This document shows, one piece after another, positions 10,767-22,271 of a DNA stretch of 64,000 nucleotides. Under the pieces are notes generated by a model. The model did not search any database and was not told where the DNA came from. It was given only the letters and a program-made list of their open reading frames with translations. Positions within the stretch are counted from its first letter, which is position 1; every line of letters begins with the position of its first letter. The position numbers and the translations under genes were made by a program. This DNA is from Thuidium tamariscinum. Taxonomy: Eukaryota; Streptophyta; Bryopsida; Hypnales; Thuidiaceae. Location: NCBI GenBank assembly GCA_947034885.2, contig OX344756.2:22551489-22615488 (forward strand). The letters run 5' to 3'.

Positions 10767-11520
10767 TAGATGCTTCGTCTGCTTCTTGGTGAGAGTTTTG
10801 GATTGAACGTTTAGAAAAAGTAACGCAACTTGCAAGTCGCATTGATTGCATGAGTGCGGGCGCATGATTGATCAATATCGGGTAGTTCGGGTAGAGTCTG
10901 CTAGAAGTTGTTTTCGTGTTTCGTCACCGTTTCTTGCCAGAATCTGCTTCTGCCGCATTGTTAACTGGATGCTTCAGTTCTGGAGAACGCGAAGTTGTGT
11001 AGAAGAACGGATCTCGATGCTTCCTTTGCTTCTTTTTGGTGAGAGTTGCTGAACATGTAGAGAAGTAGAGCAACTTGAAAGGCGCGTGCTGCGTGAGATG
11101 TTTAGAGGTGGCAGCCTTATGATTGATTTGGCTTTTGTAGCCGTAGTAGAATCTGCTGTTGATTACTTTCATGCTTCGTTACCGTTTCTTGTTACAATTT
11201 GACTCTACCGCATTGTTAGCTGAATGTGACAATTCTCGAGAATTATACGAATTTGCTCAGAAGACCAGAAACTTGCTGTTAGAAGAGATGAATCCAGACG
11301 ACTCTTCTGATTCTTCTTGCTGAGAGTTCTTGAAGATTTTGAAAAGTATCGCAACTTGCGAGAGAACGGGATGGTAGCCTCTGATGTGATTGATTACTCG
11401 CTGTACAATCTGCTGTAGATTTATTTCATGATTTATTAGCGTTTCTTGTCACACTCTAGCTTTAAAGCTAATTGTTAGCTGGATGTTACAATTCTGGAGA
11501 ATTAAACGAATTGGTTATTA
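10767..11520. repeat. Three-unit decayed tandem repeat upstream of the PRT1-like gene
   Basis: Three units begin near 10768, 11017 and 11297, each with a 'cttct…gcttctt…tgagagtt' start. Shared blocks follow in order: 'gcaacttgc(a/g)ag', 'gaatctgct', 'tcgttaccgtttcttg', 'gcattgttagctggatg' and 'caattctggagaa'. Spacing is about 249 and 280 bp and divergence is high. The array ends about 160 bp before the start codon, so it lies in the promoter or 5' leader. Its function is unknown. Confidence 0.6.
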
Positions 11521-11679
11521 AGTGGAATTTTCCTGTTAGCCTGTGAGCTCATGCTTCCCTCGTGTGACTGCAGATTGACGATGATTACTCACAATTCTGC
11601 AGGCTGATCGCCATAGCCATAGCCTTGAGCCATTGTTTTCGGTGAGATTCTACTCTTGTCGCAGTGGTCTTTCGCCAAG

Positions 11680-12534
11680 ATGACGGAAGCAGGGAAGCCG
11701 TTCAACTGTCCAATTTGCCTCGAGCTAGCGTACAAGCCCGTCGTCCAAGGATGCGGCCACCTGTTTTGCTTCTGGTGCGTGCACAGATCAATGAACACTT
11801 CCACAGTCTCTCACTGTCCTGTCTGCCAAAAATCTTATGTGCACCTCGCCCGGATCTCCCCGCAGCTTCACCAGCTCCTCCAGGTCATCTACCCGCATGA
11901 TTACGAGTCTCGCACGCTGGAAATTTCAGCCGAAGAGAGGGACCAGAATCTCTACTCCCCCGAGATCGCTTCCTCTTCCTCAGGGCGGAGCCCTAGATCG
12001 GCCCTAAATTGCACGGTCTGCAAGAAGCTTCTCTACAAGCCCGTAGCGATGAATTGTGGGCACCTCATGTGCCAGGCTTGTGCAGCCGGCGGCCCAGCCA
12101 ACAGCTGCCGCGACTGCGGAGTCCATCATCCCGGTGCGTTCCCGCTTGTTTGCGTAGAACTGGAGCAGTATATAGAGAAAGAGTTCGGGAAAGATTATAA
12201 GTTGCGAGGCCAGGAAGTGAAGAACGGCGACAAGATGAGAGTTACAGTTGCCAGGTCGTGGAAGTCCCCGCCTGCGGATGACCCTCTCGACGTGGGCGTA
12301 GTGCAAAACCCCATCCACCCCAGCATTGGCTGTGATGGTTGTGGCATGATGCCCATTCTGGGAAGACGGTTCCATTGCCTGGACTGTCCGGAGAGCTGTG
12401 GCTACGACCTTTGCCAGACTTGCCACGATCGCGGGAGTAGCTTGCCCGGGCGGTTCAATCAGCGCCACGGGCCACGGCACCGCATGGAGGAACGTTCCTT
12501 GCGAAGCCCCTGGATCTTCGTGTGGGCTTGGTGA
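11680..12534 (+). CDS. PRT1: PRT1-like E3 ubiquitin ligase (two RING fingers plus ZZ finger)
   Basis: Encodes 284 residues in one uninterrupted frame. Domain order is RING 1 (C10, C13, C25, H27, C30, C33, C46, C49), RING 2 (C111, C114, C126, H128, C131, C134, C143, C146) and a ZZ zinc finger (C218, C221, C233, C236, C245, C248, H263, H267). This architecture is that of plant PROTEOLYSIS 1, the N-degron pathway ligase that in Arabidopsis recognises proteins with aromatic N-terminal residues and ubiquitinates them for proteasomal degradation. The linker after each RING and the 'PGRFNQ' stretch after the ZZ finger fit the family. ATG at 11680 is the first Met after an in-frame TGA at 11626-11628. 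Arabidopsis PRT1 is about 410 residues; this one has a much shorter inter-RING linker and stops about 17 residues after the ZZ finger. GC-rich third positions contrast with the AT-rich flanks. An additional upstream exon cannot be excluded. Confidence 0.85.
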   Translation: MTEAGKPFNCPICLELAYKPVVQGCGHLFCFWCVHRSMNTSTVSHCPVCQKSYVHLARISPQLHQLLQVIYPHDYESRTLEISAEERDQNLYSPEIASSSSGRSPRSALNCTVCKKLLYKPVAMNCGHLMCQACAAGGPANSCRDCGVHHPGAFPLVCVELEQYIEKEFGKDYKLRGQEVKNGDKMRVTVARSWKSPPADDPLDVGVVQNPIHPSIGCDGCGMMPILGRRFHCLDCPESCGYDLCQTCHDRGSSLPGRFNQRHGPRHRMEERSLRSPWIFVWAW

Positions 12535-13430
12535 ACCTGCTGCTATCACCATGGTGGTCGTTCTTGAGTACCAATTGCTTCTGTCGAATGGCTATGGCGG
12601 AATTGAGCATTGACCATATTTCACAGGCTCATCAAAATTGTGCGCGTCTGTTTTACAGCAATAATTCGCATCATGACACGCTCTGTTTGATAGCTAGTGT
12701 TTGGAACTAGATACTTTTTAGTTGGCGTCGTTGCTGTCTTTGTATCTGTATTGCAAGCTTCAGGAATATCGTTCAAGCTGTATAGGTTTTAGTTCTTTTA
12801 GTTGCTGTAAATAGAACTTTACTGGAGATCCATCATCTGCTGCCTATCGCTTGATCGTTCTGCAAGCAGTATCGTTGTACACAAGCTGGACAGCTCTCAA
12901 CTCTACAAGCTCCTCTTTCAAAAGAAAAATCTTTGAGCGCTCGTAGTCTATATGTTTTTTAATGTTCAGCTTGCAAAACATGCTAACATTGTCCTGCATT
13001 AAATTTTGTCGCCAAGTAACTTCGATGTTGCTTGCATGATCTTCCTTCAGCAGATGTGACTTCGAGTGCGTGGGCACAACTATGGCACACTCTGAAACAG
13101 GTTCATCTAACCTCTCATGCCAACACTAGGATTGGGGTTTTGGCTTGATCGAGTATTCTAGAAGAAGCTTACGTTGTACCACCCATGAAATAGATTTGCC
13201 TACTGCACATTTATTGAGAACCCTCCTCTTAAAGCAGGGCCTGTTCATGTGCTTGTGATTCGCAGGGCAATTCATTTTACAACTTATTGAGCAATTGGTC
13301 CTACTGAATGTTCCAACAATAATATCTCATCCAATTCGTACTCATGTGAAAAAAACTGTCCTTCATTTTATTGCTTCGTCATGTTCATTTCATTACAACG
13401 GTGAAATTTCCTAAGCTTTTTGTCCTCTCC
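12535..13430. other. 3' flank of the PRT1-like gene
   Basis: Contains the probable 3' untranslated region just after the stop codon; no clear polyadenylation signal stands out. A 77-codon reverse-strand frame (12844-13077) has no recognisable domain. No repeat element was identified here. Confidence 0.35.
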
Positions 13431-13431
13431 T

Positions 13432-13728
13432 ATGAATCCTATTCCAGTTTTTAGAGCTCTGTCCAGTGCCCTCCCCGAAATTTTTGCAGCTACTCTCTCA
13501 CCATACGCAAAAATCTCTGGTAGGGCACTGTACGTCTTGACGTCACAGATTAGAAGCTCTAATGACGCCATGGTAATGAGCATTGGCCAATCTTTATCAG
13601 ACAGTATCTTGAATCAGATGCAAGAAAAAGTAGTTGAATCGTACATAGCAAACGTCATGGTTGGAAAGTTCCAGCTTCCAAGCAAATATCAAAGTGCAAC
13701 AGGATCTGTGTGCGAAGACTCAGTTTGA
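13432..13728 (+). CDS. Weak candidate small ORF of 98 codons
   Basis: ATG at 13432 opens a 98-residue frame that ends TGA at 13728. The second half (about residues 50-98) has mixed, protein-like composition; the first half is generated by a DNA hairpin (13467-13537) that repeats an 'LPEIFA'-like segment on the opposite strand. I recognise no family, signal peptide or membrane segment. It could equally be a chance frame or the remains of a gene. Confidence 0.15.
   Translation: MNPIPVFRALSSALPEIFAATLSPYAKISGRALYVLTSQIRSSNDAMVMSIGQSLSDSILNQMQEKVVESYIANVMVGKFQLPSKYQSATGSVCEDSV
13467..13537. other. Short imperfect hairpin
   Basis: Arms of about 27 bp (starting gtccagtgccct and ending agggcactgtac) pair with about four mismatches around a loop of roughly 19 nt. 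The geometry is compatible with a small-RNA precursor or the remains of a small inverted repeat. Nothing else in the sequence favours one reading. Confidence 0.45.
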
Positions 13729-15715
13729 GGAGGCGATTGAACGACCCCACAGTAGGGTCAATTCAAGTTGGTAGAAGATCATATTTCGTGCTACAGGAGC
13801 AGAACATTCGAAAACTTCGAGCTGATCTTCATGGAGATGTATTTGGTTCGCTGAAATTTGACAAAAAAACTTGGTGAGGAAGAGTCTGCTCATGATCTTT
13901 CCTGATAATAAAGTATCACACTGATGAGATTCCATGAGATTGGCATCCATGGTGAGGCGAACGAGGAGGAAATCAAGGAACTGCCTACCGTAGTTTTAAG
14001 TCACACAACTGAAACTGGAGCAATGGAGCAATTTTCCTGAAAATCGCAAATTGGCCAACTAAACATCAGATCTTTACTGGTCCATTTTTTGGTTTGGCTG
14101 AGGTCACGTGGACGGCTTCCTTTTGAACTTGGCTATTTTAACAATTTTGGGCTCAATTATCAGGCCAATTCTAAAATCTTCGAGTTCTGAACTGCACCAA
14201 TTTCATGAACGAGGTTCTGGTCATATTAGTGGACAAAATATTCAAATTTGCAGATACATGCAGGAAGAATGCAGGAAAGATTTAAGAGAATTGGTACTTT
14301 CTGTGACGCCCATCTGAACTTCAGACCTATTCTAATCCTAGTTTTTGAAGTTCTTAACGTCAGTTCGGTTATGAAGGCGTCAATCAGAGCTCCGAAGTTG
14401 TGACACACAACTGCACAAAGCTCAAAAAAACTCCGAGAATTCGCAAAGATTCAAGTTTCTGCACTTTTGTCCAGAAAAGGGTCAATATTTGTTGTGAAAT
14501 TTCTGCCAATTATATAAAGAAACTTAGGTGACATTTTAGCTTAGGTGCCCAATGTGCATGCGGAAGTTGAATTACAAAATACCTCCTGTATGGTGAATGG
14601 CATTGTTTCAAAACCCCAAAATTGTGAGCATCTTCAAGTGCACAAAGCTCAACGAATAATTTCGGACTGATATCCATTTGCGCTTGCCTGGTAATTTTCC
14701 AATTTCTTTGAAGTTTTTCCAATTCAAAAAGTATGATGATGAGAGGCTCTAACATTGATAAGTAATCAAACTTCAATCGGTATACGCTCACCCAATCACA
14801 GTTTCGAAAGCTGAATAACCTTTGGCGAAATATATGCCGTGTGCAGCATGGCACCGCATATAAAACATACTCTTCTTGATGAACAAAGTGACACTGATAG
14901 AATTTGGAGGGTTTAGCAACGTTTGTAGCAAATGTTTTGGAAGATACTTTAGCAAAAATTGGATTTTTTCAGCAATGAAGTTCTGGAATGTATTTCAGCA
15001 AACACGCAACATTTTTCAGCCAACATTTTCAAATACGCTCGAAACAACGTTGAATGTGGAATTGTGGAATCACTGTTTTTGTGTCCAACGTGCGAACTTT
15101 GCAACAAACATCGTTCTGTGGAGTGAGTTCTAGTAGTGTGAGCCACAACCCATGTCGCGCAGAAATTATATGAGCTTCCGAATTAAATTCTTCATCGTCA
15201 ATTTCGTTAAAGTGTTCGTTTAAAATGCATGCCGCCCAACATTAATTGTGATAAACATCTACACAAAGCTCAAAAAACTAGGACGGGTGAAGATTAACAT
15301 TTCAGACCGCCTTTGCAGCTTGATCTCGAAAATTCCAAAGATCATCTCCCTGTGAATCAAAGCTCCACCTTCCAGAAATTCTGAAGCTTGTTGACATCCT
15401 GGAGATTAAGTGAATGTAGCGAACTCTTGCTTAACAATATTTGCAGTAAATGACTTTGCTGAGGCTTCGATTGTCACCTCGTCACCAGCTTTACATGGGA
15501 GGATATTACTTACGTGAGAGTACTTACATACCAAAATGAATTTGTCTCAAGTTATTGGGAAATTAAGATCAGCTGGATTGGTGAAATGGGGTCGATCAAG
15601 AATTCCGGAAGCTTGTGTATGAGCAATGGATATGAAAATTAGACAATATGTGGCAGCTTTGCTCATCGTGGATCTGCTTCGGCTTAACCAAACTTAACCA
15701 GATTTTTTTTTTCCA
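13729..15715. other. Intergenic, no gene recognised
   Basis: Moderately AT-rich with only short frames on both strands. A 'cacaaagctcaa' motif recurs at about 14413, 14641 and 15262, hinting at degenerate dispersed repeats. The 114-codon reverse frame at 14510-14854 has no recognisable domain. Confidence 0.4.
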
Positions 15716-15719
15716 ATTG

Positions 15720-16475
15720 AGTGACTCCAAGAATTTCGGTGACTACCAATTCTAGCAAATGTTGAATAATATTATTGTATTACTAGTTGCTGCCATGCAG
15801 ATCTTAGCGATTTACAACAATTGAAATCGCCAAAACTTCTCTTTCGAAATCTAAATAGATAGTAGCACTTCTGTGTCCTTGAATTCTCAACTGACTTCTT
15901 TAAAAAGCTTGAAGCAAAACCAAAAAATAGTTGAAATCTTAAGCAATGGTGAAGTTGATAGAGCTAGATGAATGCTCCCTACACCCATTTCAATGATCTT
16001 TTCACCGATACTTGGAATTCTGCATATGAATCACTTAAATTAATTGTTTCCTGATTTGGATTGGTGCATGTTTAATGCAAAAGTGGTAGACAATTGAATA
16101 ATTCCAAAAATTTGGGTGACTCTACCAATTCTAGCAAATGTTGAATAATGTTATTGTATTACTAGTTGTTGCCATGCACATCTTAGCGATTTACAACAAT
16201 TGAAATCGCCAAAACTTCTCTTTCGAAATCTAAATAGATAGTAGCAGTTCCGTGTCCTCAAATTCTCAACTGACTTCCTTAAAAGGCTTGAAGCAAAACC
16301 AAAAAATAGTTGAAATCTTAAACAATGGTGAAGTTGATAGAGCTAGACGAATGCTCCCTACACCCATTTCGATGATTTTTTCATCGATGCTTGGAATTCT
16401 GCATATGAATCACCTCAACTGTTTCCCGATTTGGATTAGTGCATGATTAATGCAAGAATGGTAAACAATTGGGGC
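15720..16475. repeat. ~379 bp tandem duplication
   Basis: Units of about 15720-16098 and 16099-16475. Both contain 'gttgaataat(a/g)ttattgta', 'aaatcgccaaaacttctctt', 'agcaaaaccaaaaaatag' and 'gatttggatt(g/a)gtgcatg'. The identity looks above 90 percent, so the duplication is fairly recent. No gene. Confidence 0.8.
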
Positions 16476-16494
16476 CAAGTTGGTTGAAGATTCT

Positions 16495-16547
16495 TCTAAA
16501 CCCTAAACCCTAAATTAAAAAACCCTGAAACCCTAAACCCTAACAAC
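16495..16547. repeat. Interstitial plant-type telomere-like repeat
   Basis: Several CCCTAAA units, partly degenerate, lie in about 50 bp. CCCTAAA is the Arabidopsis-type plant telomere repeat on this strand. It could mark an old double-strand-break repair event or be a short regulatory 'telo box' cluster. Confidence 0.65.
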
Positions 16548-17754
16548 TCAGAACAGGTAGGGTAATTAATTACAGTATCCGTCTCATTAATGGCCGCCCT
16601 CAATTGTGTCGATGACATGTACTGAATCTGCTTTACTTTCAAGCATTTTGTTTACTTTCACCCATCGGACTACCTAATTTATCAAAGCTCTTTCCACCAC
16701 AGAAATCATAGAAGTCCATTGATAGTGCAACTGCGGAATATCAGAGCTTCGAAGCATTGCTTGATAACTGATTGACCAAGGCTGTGGTTATTGTAATCAC
16801 GAACTTGCTGTGAATTGACAATTCTGAATCATGATGGATCTCCCAATTTGCAACTTCCTTTTGAAGGCGTAACTGGTTTGGAAAGGGTTTGATCAAGCAA
16901 TTTGTTAACGCAATTCCGCAGGCGAGCAAGACTGCAATACGTATGAAGACTGCTAATTATTGACAATGCCCACTTAATTTACACCAACTGCATGTTTGAT
17001 TAATTGTTGTGGGGTTGGTGCCCAGATTTCTTCCCCAGTTTAAGCTTAGTTTCTTTGTCTTTGTCCTGGAACTTACAACCTGGACACATGGGGTACATTT
17101 GTTATCTTCAATATATCAATAGTGTACATTTCAAGAGGTGGTTGCTTTTTAGTGACCGCTGCATTTCAACATCAAATGAACTTCATATGTTTGAAAGCAT
17201 ACAAAGAGGACAATGCAAACATTAAGTGTCAAATGGATGACAAAGAATACTTGTATGTAAGATAGAAATATAATTGTTCATCCTTGAAATTTTTTTGTGA
17301 AAAGGGGAGTTCATGAATAATAGTTTGATCTCCAATGAATACTTTTGAATTTTTGTGCTATCGGTTATCTCTTTGGCTCGCTTGCATTGCTTTTTGTCAA
17401 AAAACAAAAACAAAATATGTAGTGAAAATTTCAAAAAATCGTTGCCAGAGCCACATGCCCTTGGTTCAATGTACTCATTCCTTTATCAATGGAATTTGTC
17501 CGTTTGTTTATATATATATATATATATACATTTCTTGAATTTTTTTATAGTAGATGATTTGCATTGTTGCAAAAAGAATGATTTTTATAGACACCAGCCT
17601 GTCCTTCCAGGGTTAAGGATGAATTCAAATTGAATTTTAGGAGTGAATGATGCATTTCATGGGTTAAGGGAGAAACACCCATTCCCATCCATATACCTTG
17701 TAGTGGATTGTAGAGTCACTCAAATATGTCCCTAGAGTGTAGTTAAGGTAGGTA
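16548..17754. other. Intergenic AT-rich DNA with a (TA)n tract
   Basis: No gene recognised. A (TA)n microsatellite lies at about 17509-17528. Part of 17090-17170 weakly matches 31270-31320 ('tttcaagaggtggttgctttt'), probably a shared repeat fragment. Confidence 0.4.
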
Positions 17755-18028
17755 AGGTAGGTACACCCAAAAGCGCCACTTATTCATACTGAGCCTAGTT
17801 CCTGCTATTAATTAGTTCAAATTTTTATGTAGTCTTGTTGGCAAGTGAAAGCATGTTACAACACACCAAAGAACGTAGGATTTTGGATACCGTATGCAAA
17901 AGTTATTAACAGTCAAAGTTTGTTTCTGAAAGCACCACCTACAATTTGTGAACATGACTGATTTCGGAAATGTATGTGCGCTGTAGATGGCGCTTTTAGG
18001 AATAGGGCACTTTTGGGTGTATCCACCT
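17755..18028. mobile_element. AGG-terminus MITE family 2 (AGGTGGGTACACC), copy 1
   Basis: A 274 bp element with termini AGGTAGGTACACCCAAAAG and the complement of AGGTGGATACACCCAAAAG, flanked by TA at 17753-17754 and 18029-18030. Related copies are at 18031-18293, 22272-22548 and 34219-34507. It abuts the next copy directly. Non-coding. Confidence 0.75.
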
Positions 18029-18030
18029 TA

Positions 18031-18293
18031 CACCCAAAAGCGCTAGTTTTCATACTGTGCCTAGTTCTTGTTAATATGTTGTTCAGATTTTCTTACAGTC
18101 ATGTTGGTGAGTGAAAGCATGTTCTCACGCACCAAAGAACAGTGGATTTGGATCCCGTATGCAAAAGTTATTAACAATCAAAGTGTGTTTCTAAAAGCGC
18201 CATCTAGAGTCTGGGTACATGACTAATTTTGAAAATGTATGCACGTTGTACAGGGCGCTTTAAGGTCAGGTGCCATTTTGGGTGTACCTACCT
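18031..18293. mobile_element. AGG-terminus MITE family 2, copy 2 (left end shared or truncated)
   Basis: Same orientation as the preceding copy and starting at its right edge: the interior 'cacccaaaagcgcta' begins immediately after TA 18029-18030, so the outermost TIR bases are missing. The right end 'ggtgtacctacct' is followed by TA (18294-18295). Interior identity with copy 1 is moderate. Confidence 0.7.
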
Positions 18294-18295
18294 TA

Positions 18296-19335
18296 ATATA
18301 TTTGCCACATGTGTGAAAGTAATTTTCTGACACAGTTGAAGGACACATAGGAAAATCTAGTTGACTGAGTGCTGATTTTCACACGGTTCAGTTTTGGGTG
18401 CACCTATTGCACACTTTCAGTGGTTTAGGGAGCCATCACTTAAAAAAAACATAGAAATTACATACAATGTCCAAAAATTCTATTTCTTTTTTTGGATATT
18501 CATGATTTTCACTTGCTAATACTAGAAAAATATCAATTTTACGAAAATTTCCCTCCAACTATGCTGAATTCCTTATTTGGACGGTTTTGGGTGCTTCACT
18601 GTACAATCGTATTTGTTGAAATGGCATGTTTCAATGGCCAATAAAAGAGGGCATTCGAGTGCACAGCTAGAGATATGAAAAATTACCACTGCCGCAGCAG
18701 TGAAAATTGAGTTCTGGATGGGCGTGAATTTCTGGAAGTTATGCCATTTTATTGAATTATTTTATGACTTTTGTGGGACTGTGGGTATATACTGTGACTT
18801 ATATCTTACCTTGTACAGAGTTGGTCTGCATGGCACTGTCTTCTTACGCTGTATAATTGCATGCATGAACACGTGGGCCCTGGAATCCACGTCCCCAGAA
18901 CATTATGCACTCATGACCTGCCTGCTGGGCATGCAGGTTGGAAGGTGAATATCAGGGTGTCTTTTTTTTCATTTCTTGTGAAGTGCCAAAGTGGCGATAT
19001 TTCATTTTATTGTGGAGCTCCAAATCTCAACATTCATCCATATATTGGATAGAAAATATCATTTTAGCACATAATACATATCTATCATTCTATTTTCATT
19101 CATTATTTGGCAATTTCATTCACTATTTTTTTTTAAAAAATTTGAAGTTTATTGGTGATTTCATCTAAACTTTTACTATTTTTTTCCTATAGGCATGGTG
19201 CCAGGCCAAAAAATTTGGTGCAATTTTGCACCAATTCGCTAGAAAAAAAACCCTGGTGAATATCCACCAAATAGTAACTTAATTGTCTACTTCTTAGGAG
19301 GCAAGGGAAATGACCCACAAAGAGTCCACCTGGTT
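18296..19335. other. Intergenic, no gene recognised
   Basis: An 82-codon forward frame (18700-18948) has no recognisable domain and no supporting signals. The region near 19020-19180 resembles 21420-21560 (cues 'acattcatc', 'ggatagaaaat', 'ggcaatttcat'), indicating another dispersed repeat. Confidence 0.35.
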
Positions 19336-19600
19336 CATTAGAAGAAATCTAAGGGCATTACAAGGCCGTTTCGGGTCTGTTCTCGAAACGGCTCCCAATG
19401 CCGCCAGCCGTTGTCAGGTTGGCTTTAATATAAAAAATAAAAAATAAAAAATAAAAATTTGGGTCCTGAAATATGAAAATAAGTCAAAAAAATTTGATTT
19501 TTTTTATTATGTGCCAAGGGCACAACCACGTAGGATTCGAGTTCACAAGGCAGAAACAACGTTCTTGTAGTCTCCTAATGCCCTCAAATTTCATCTAATG
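19336..19600. mobile_element. CATTAG-terminus MITE, copy 2
   Basis: A 265 bp element with ends CATTAGAAGAAATCTAAGGG and the complement of CATTAGATGAAATTTGAGGG. An internal short inverted repeat (gtttcgggtctgttctcgaaac) and a 'gggtcctgaaatatgaaaat' block are shared with 36432-36730. No clear target duplication. Non-coding. Confidence 0.7.
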
Positions 19601-19604
19601 ATAT

Positions 19605-19845
19605 GGGTGGGCCCCCTTGCTTGGCTTCACCAAGTCATTCCAAAGGTACAAGTAAAAATTAAAGCCTTCTATTTTGTGCCTGAGTAATTTACATAGTACA
19701 TTTTTCTTGCCTAATTTGGGGCCTTAGATTGCAAATATGAATTAAGAATTTGCAAATTTTATCACACATGAAAAAAAAATGTCAATGTTTTTTTGAGTGG
19801 CTAAGCAAGGGGGTCAGTTCACTCTAGCCATCATATGGGTGATGG
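19605..19845. mobile_element. TIR element related to 5267-5667
   Basis: Starts 'gggtgggcccccttgcttgg' and ends with the imperfect complement near 'gctaagcaagggggtcag'. It carries the 'gattgcaaatatgaatt' block of the ~40 bp TIR MITEs. It sits directly against the CATTAG MITE. Confidence 0.45.
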
Positions 19846-22271
19846 ATCTTCTAGTGGGTTATTTCCTTGGTCTCCACAAACCATGTTTCCACTATTCTAC
19901 ATCTTAAATTAGGTTGTTTTGTTTGTTTTGTTTTCAATTGTTTGTTATAATGAAAATGAGATTTTGGAAGATATTCATCCCTAGATTGCATTCATGGTAT
20001 TGTTAGAGCAGGCTTACATGCTAGCCCGGTGGACAAGTACAAATGCACAATCGCTATTCAAGCAATAAGACAATAATGGCTTCATTGATTGTCTTGCCGG
20101 GGTGGTAAAAAATTACAATTTCTTAGATGAGAAATTAGAATTTCATCCATAAGAATCAAACAAAGAATATTAAAATCTAGATTAAAGTAGAAATTCAAGG
20201 TGAGAAAAGAAGTAAAATTTGATAGTAAAAATAAAAGACATTGACAAATGAAAGTTTGATGAACTAGTTGCCAATCAAATTTCATCTATAAATTTATTTT
20301 TATAGGAAAGTCAAGAGTGAGAATGTTTTGTCTTCATAGAAAGATAATTTCATAACTTTTCTTTTAAGCATATTCAAACCTAAAAATGGACAATAGGATT
20401 AAAAATCAAAGACTATTGTAAAAGTCCTAGAATAGGAAAAATAATCTTTAGAAATAATATTAGAAACAACTTGAGTTCAAAGTCTCTTAGAATATAAAAT
20501 TTCGTTTCCAAAACTACTTTATACATATGAATTGGATTAATATTGAAGGAATTAGAGTAGGATGAAGTTTTGATTGAAATTGAAGTCAAATTAGATGATA
20601 GTCCACCATTGATAACCAAATCTCATCAAAACTAGAATTTGGAGAGAAGAATTAAAATAAAAAATAATATTCAAAAATTCATTAGATTCCAATTGTTAAA
20701 ATAGAAGTAAACAACATATGAAATTTTAAACCTTGGTTTATAGACCAAAATTTATCCGCAAATATCTTTTAGATATGTAGCTCAATCCTTACAAACTTTG
20801 GTTTTTGAAAAAAGGCATTTAAAGCTCTATAACTTGTTTTGCCTATTTGATTTTCATTGGGTCTAAGTTTGGAGATTGTAGCCAAAACCTACTGTTTCAA
20901 CTAACTTATTTTGATTTGATTTAAGAAATGCAATTAGACACTATAGAAGTAAACATCTAACAATAAAGATCCATTACTTGGAAGGCATATTTGGACCGGT
21001 ATATTAGATACTTATAGGATTACTTTCAACACTAGAATTTGGTTGTGTTTCTATTATTCTAAATGTGGAAATAAAGAGCCTATAGACTCCTTGTGAAGTT
21101 TTGTTGCCCACCAATATGTATGAGGCCTTTACAAAGCTCTCTCTTGAAAAGAGTGCATAGACTTTGTTTTGTGGCATTCTAACTCACAATAGAAAAGATA
21201 TTGAATTTCAATGTTGTATGCATTAGAATAATTCTTAATACTTTTTTGAAACTTTTTAATTTAATTTGAAATTTTTACCATTATGTGTTGGTTTACAATT
21301 TTTTTAACAATAGAGGGAATAGATGTTACAATTGTAGTGCTTTAAACCAAGGTGTTTTTTTTTCATTTTTTATGAAGTGTAAGTATTACTATAAAATCTC
21401 ACATTGGTATTCCAAGTTTTAACATTCATCTACATTTTGGATAGAAAATGTCACATGACCACATCAATATTGCATGCCCAAAATTTGGTTTTCATCCACA
21501 ACTTGGCAATTTCATCCAACAAAATTCTTTAATTCAAAGTCTTTTGGCAAAAAAACTTCATGGATTTTTGCAATATAGTTGTAGCTAATTCTTTTTTGTG
21601 CAATCTAGCACTAGAAAACCCCCCTAAAGATTCCTACTCTAAACATGATTGAATTTCTCAATGTCAGTGAGCTATGATAACCTTAATCTAATTACTTGGT
21701 GGTTAGTTTGTATACTTAGTTCTCTATGTGAGGCAATCCATTCCTAATCGGCCCCCATTCTGGCACTACAAGGTTATGTCCTTCCATACAATAAAAACGA
21801 GTAATGATTAATTACAGTGTAGTTCTCAACATAGTTGTCACACATTATAATTGGCTACAAGTCTCTCAATATTGCAACTAGTCCTTCAATTGGTTGATTT
21901 TGCAACTAGGCTTTAATCACAAATAAGAAAACTTATGTGACCAAAGTAGGATGAACTCAATCTTTAGCTCAAAAATTCATTGTAAGTTTGTTTTCATAAA
22001 TAAAAATATGAAAAAAATATGGAATCTTCTTCCAACCTCGTTGTGTAGATTGAAAATGAGTGTTTTTTGGGAGTGAAATTAGGTGAGTTTCTCACAATTT
22101 TTTGAAGGATGTTATATCCCACTTCCGGCATTCTTCGTCACTCAATTTTGTACACAAAAGTTTGGTGACTCCGTCTGCATCTCAGAATGTGTCAGAAATC
22201 CCACAAATCCAGACTCTGAACAAGATAAGATATTGCACACACAAAAGTCCTGCAACTGAGTGTGCACACTA
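19846..22271. other. AT-rich intergenic DNA, no gene recognised
   Basis: Only short frames are present and none shows a domain. Base composition is very AT-rich. Fragments resemble other parts of the window (for example 21410-21560 with 19010-19160). I see no complete element with termini. Confidence 0.4.

Noticed and set aside
10044-10875. Reverse-strand frames of 150 and 137 codons upstream of the PRT1-like gene
   Set aside because: They overlap each other, have no recognisable domain, and part overlaps the decayed tandem repeat.
11656-11679. Upstream TTG start for the PRT1-like gene
   Set aside because: Non-AUG start in a plant nuclear gene is unlikely; ATG at 11680 is the first Met after an in-frame stop.
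12004-12552. 182-codon reverse-strand frame over the PRT1-like gene
   Set aside because: Lies antisense to the well-supported zinc-finger coding region; an open antisense frame is expected from its GC-rich third positions.
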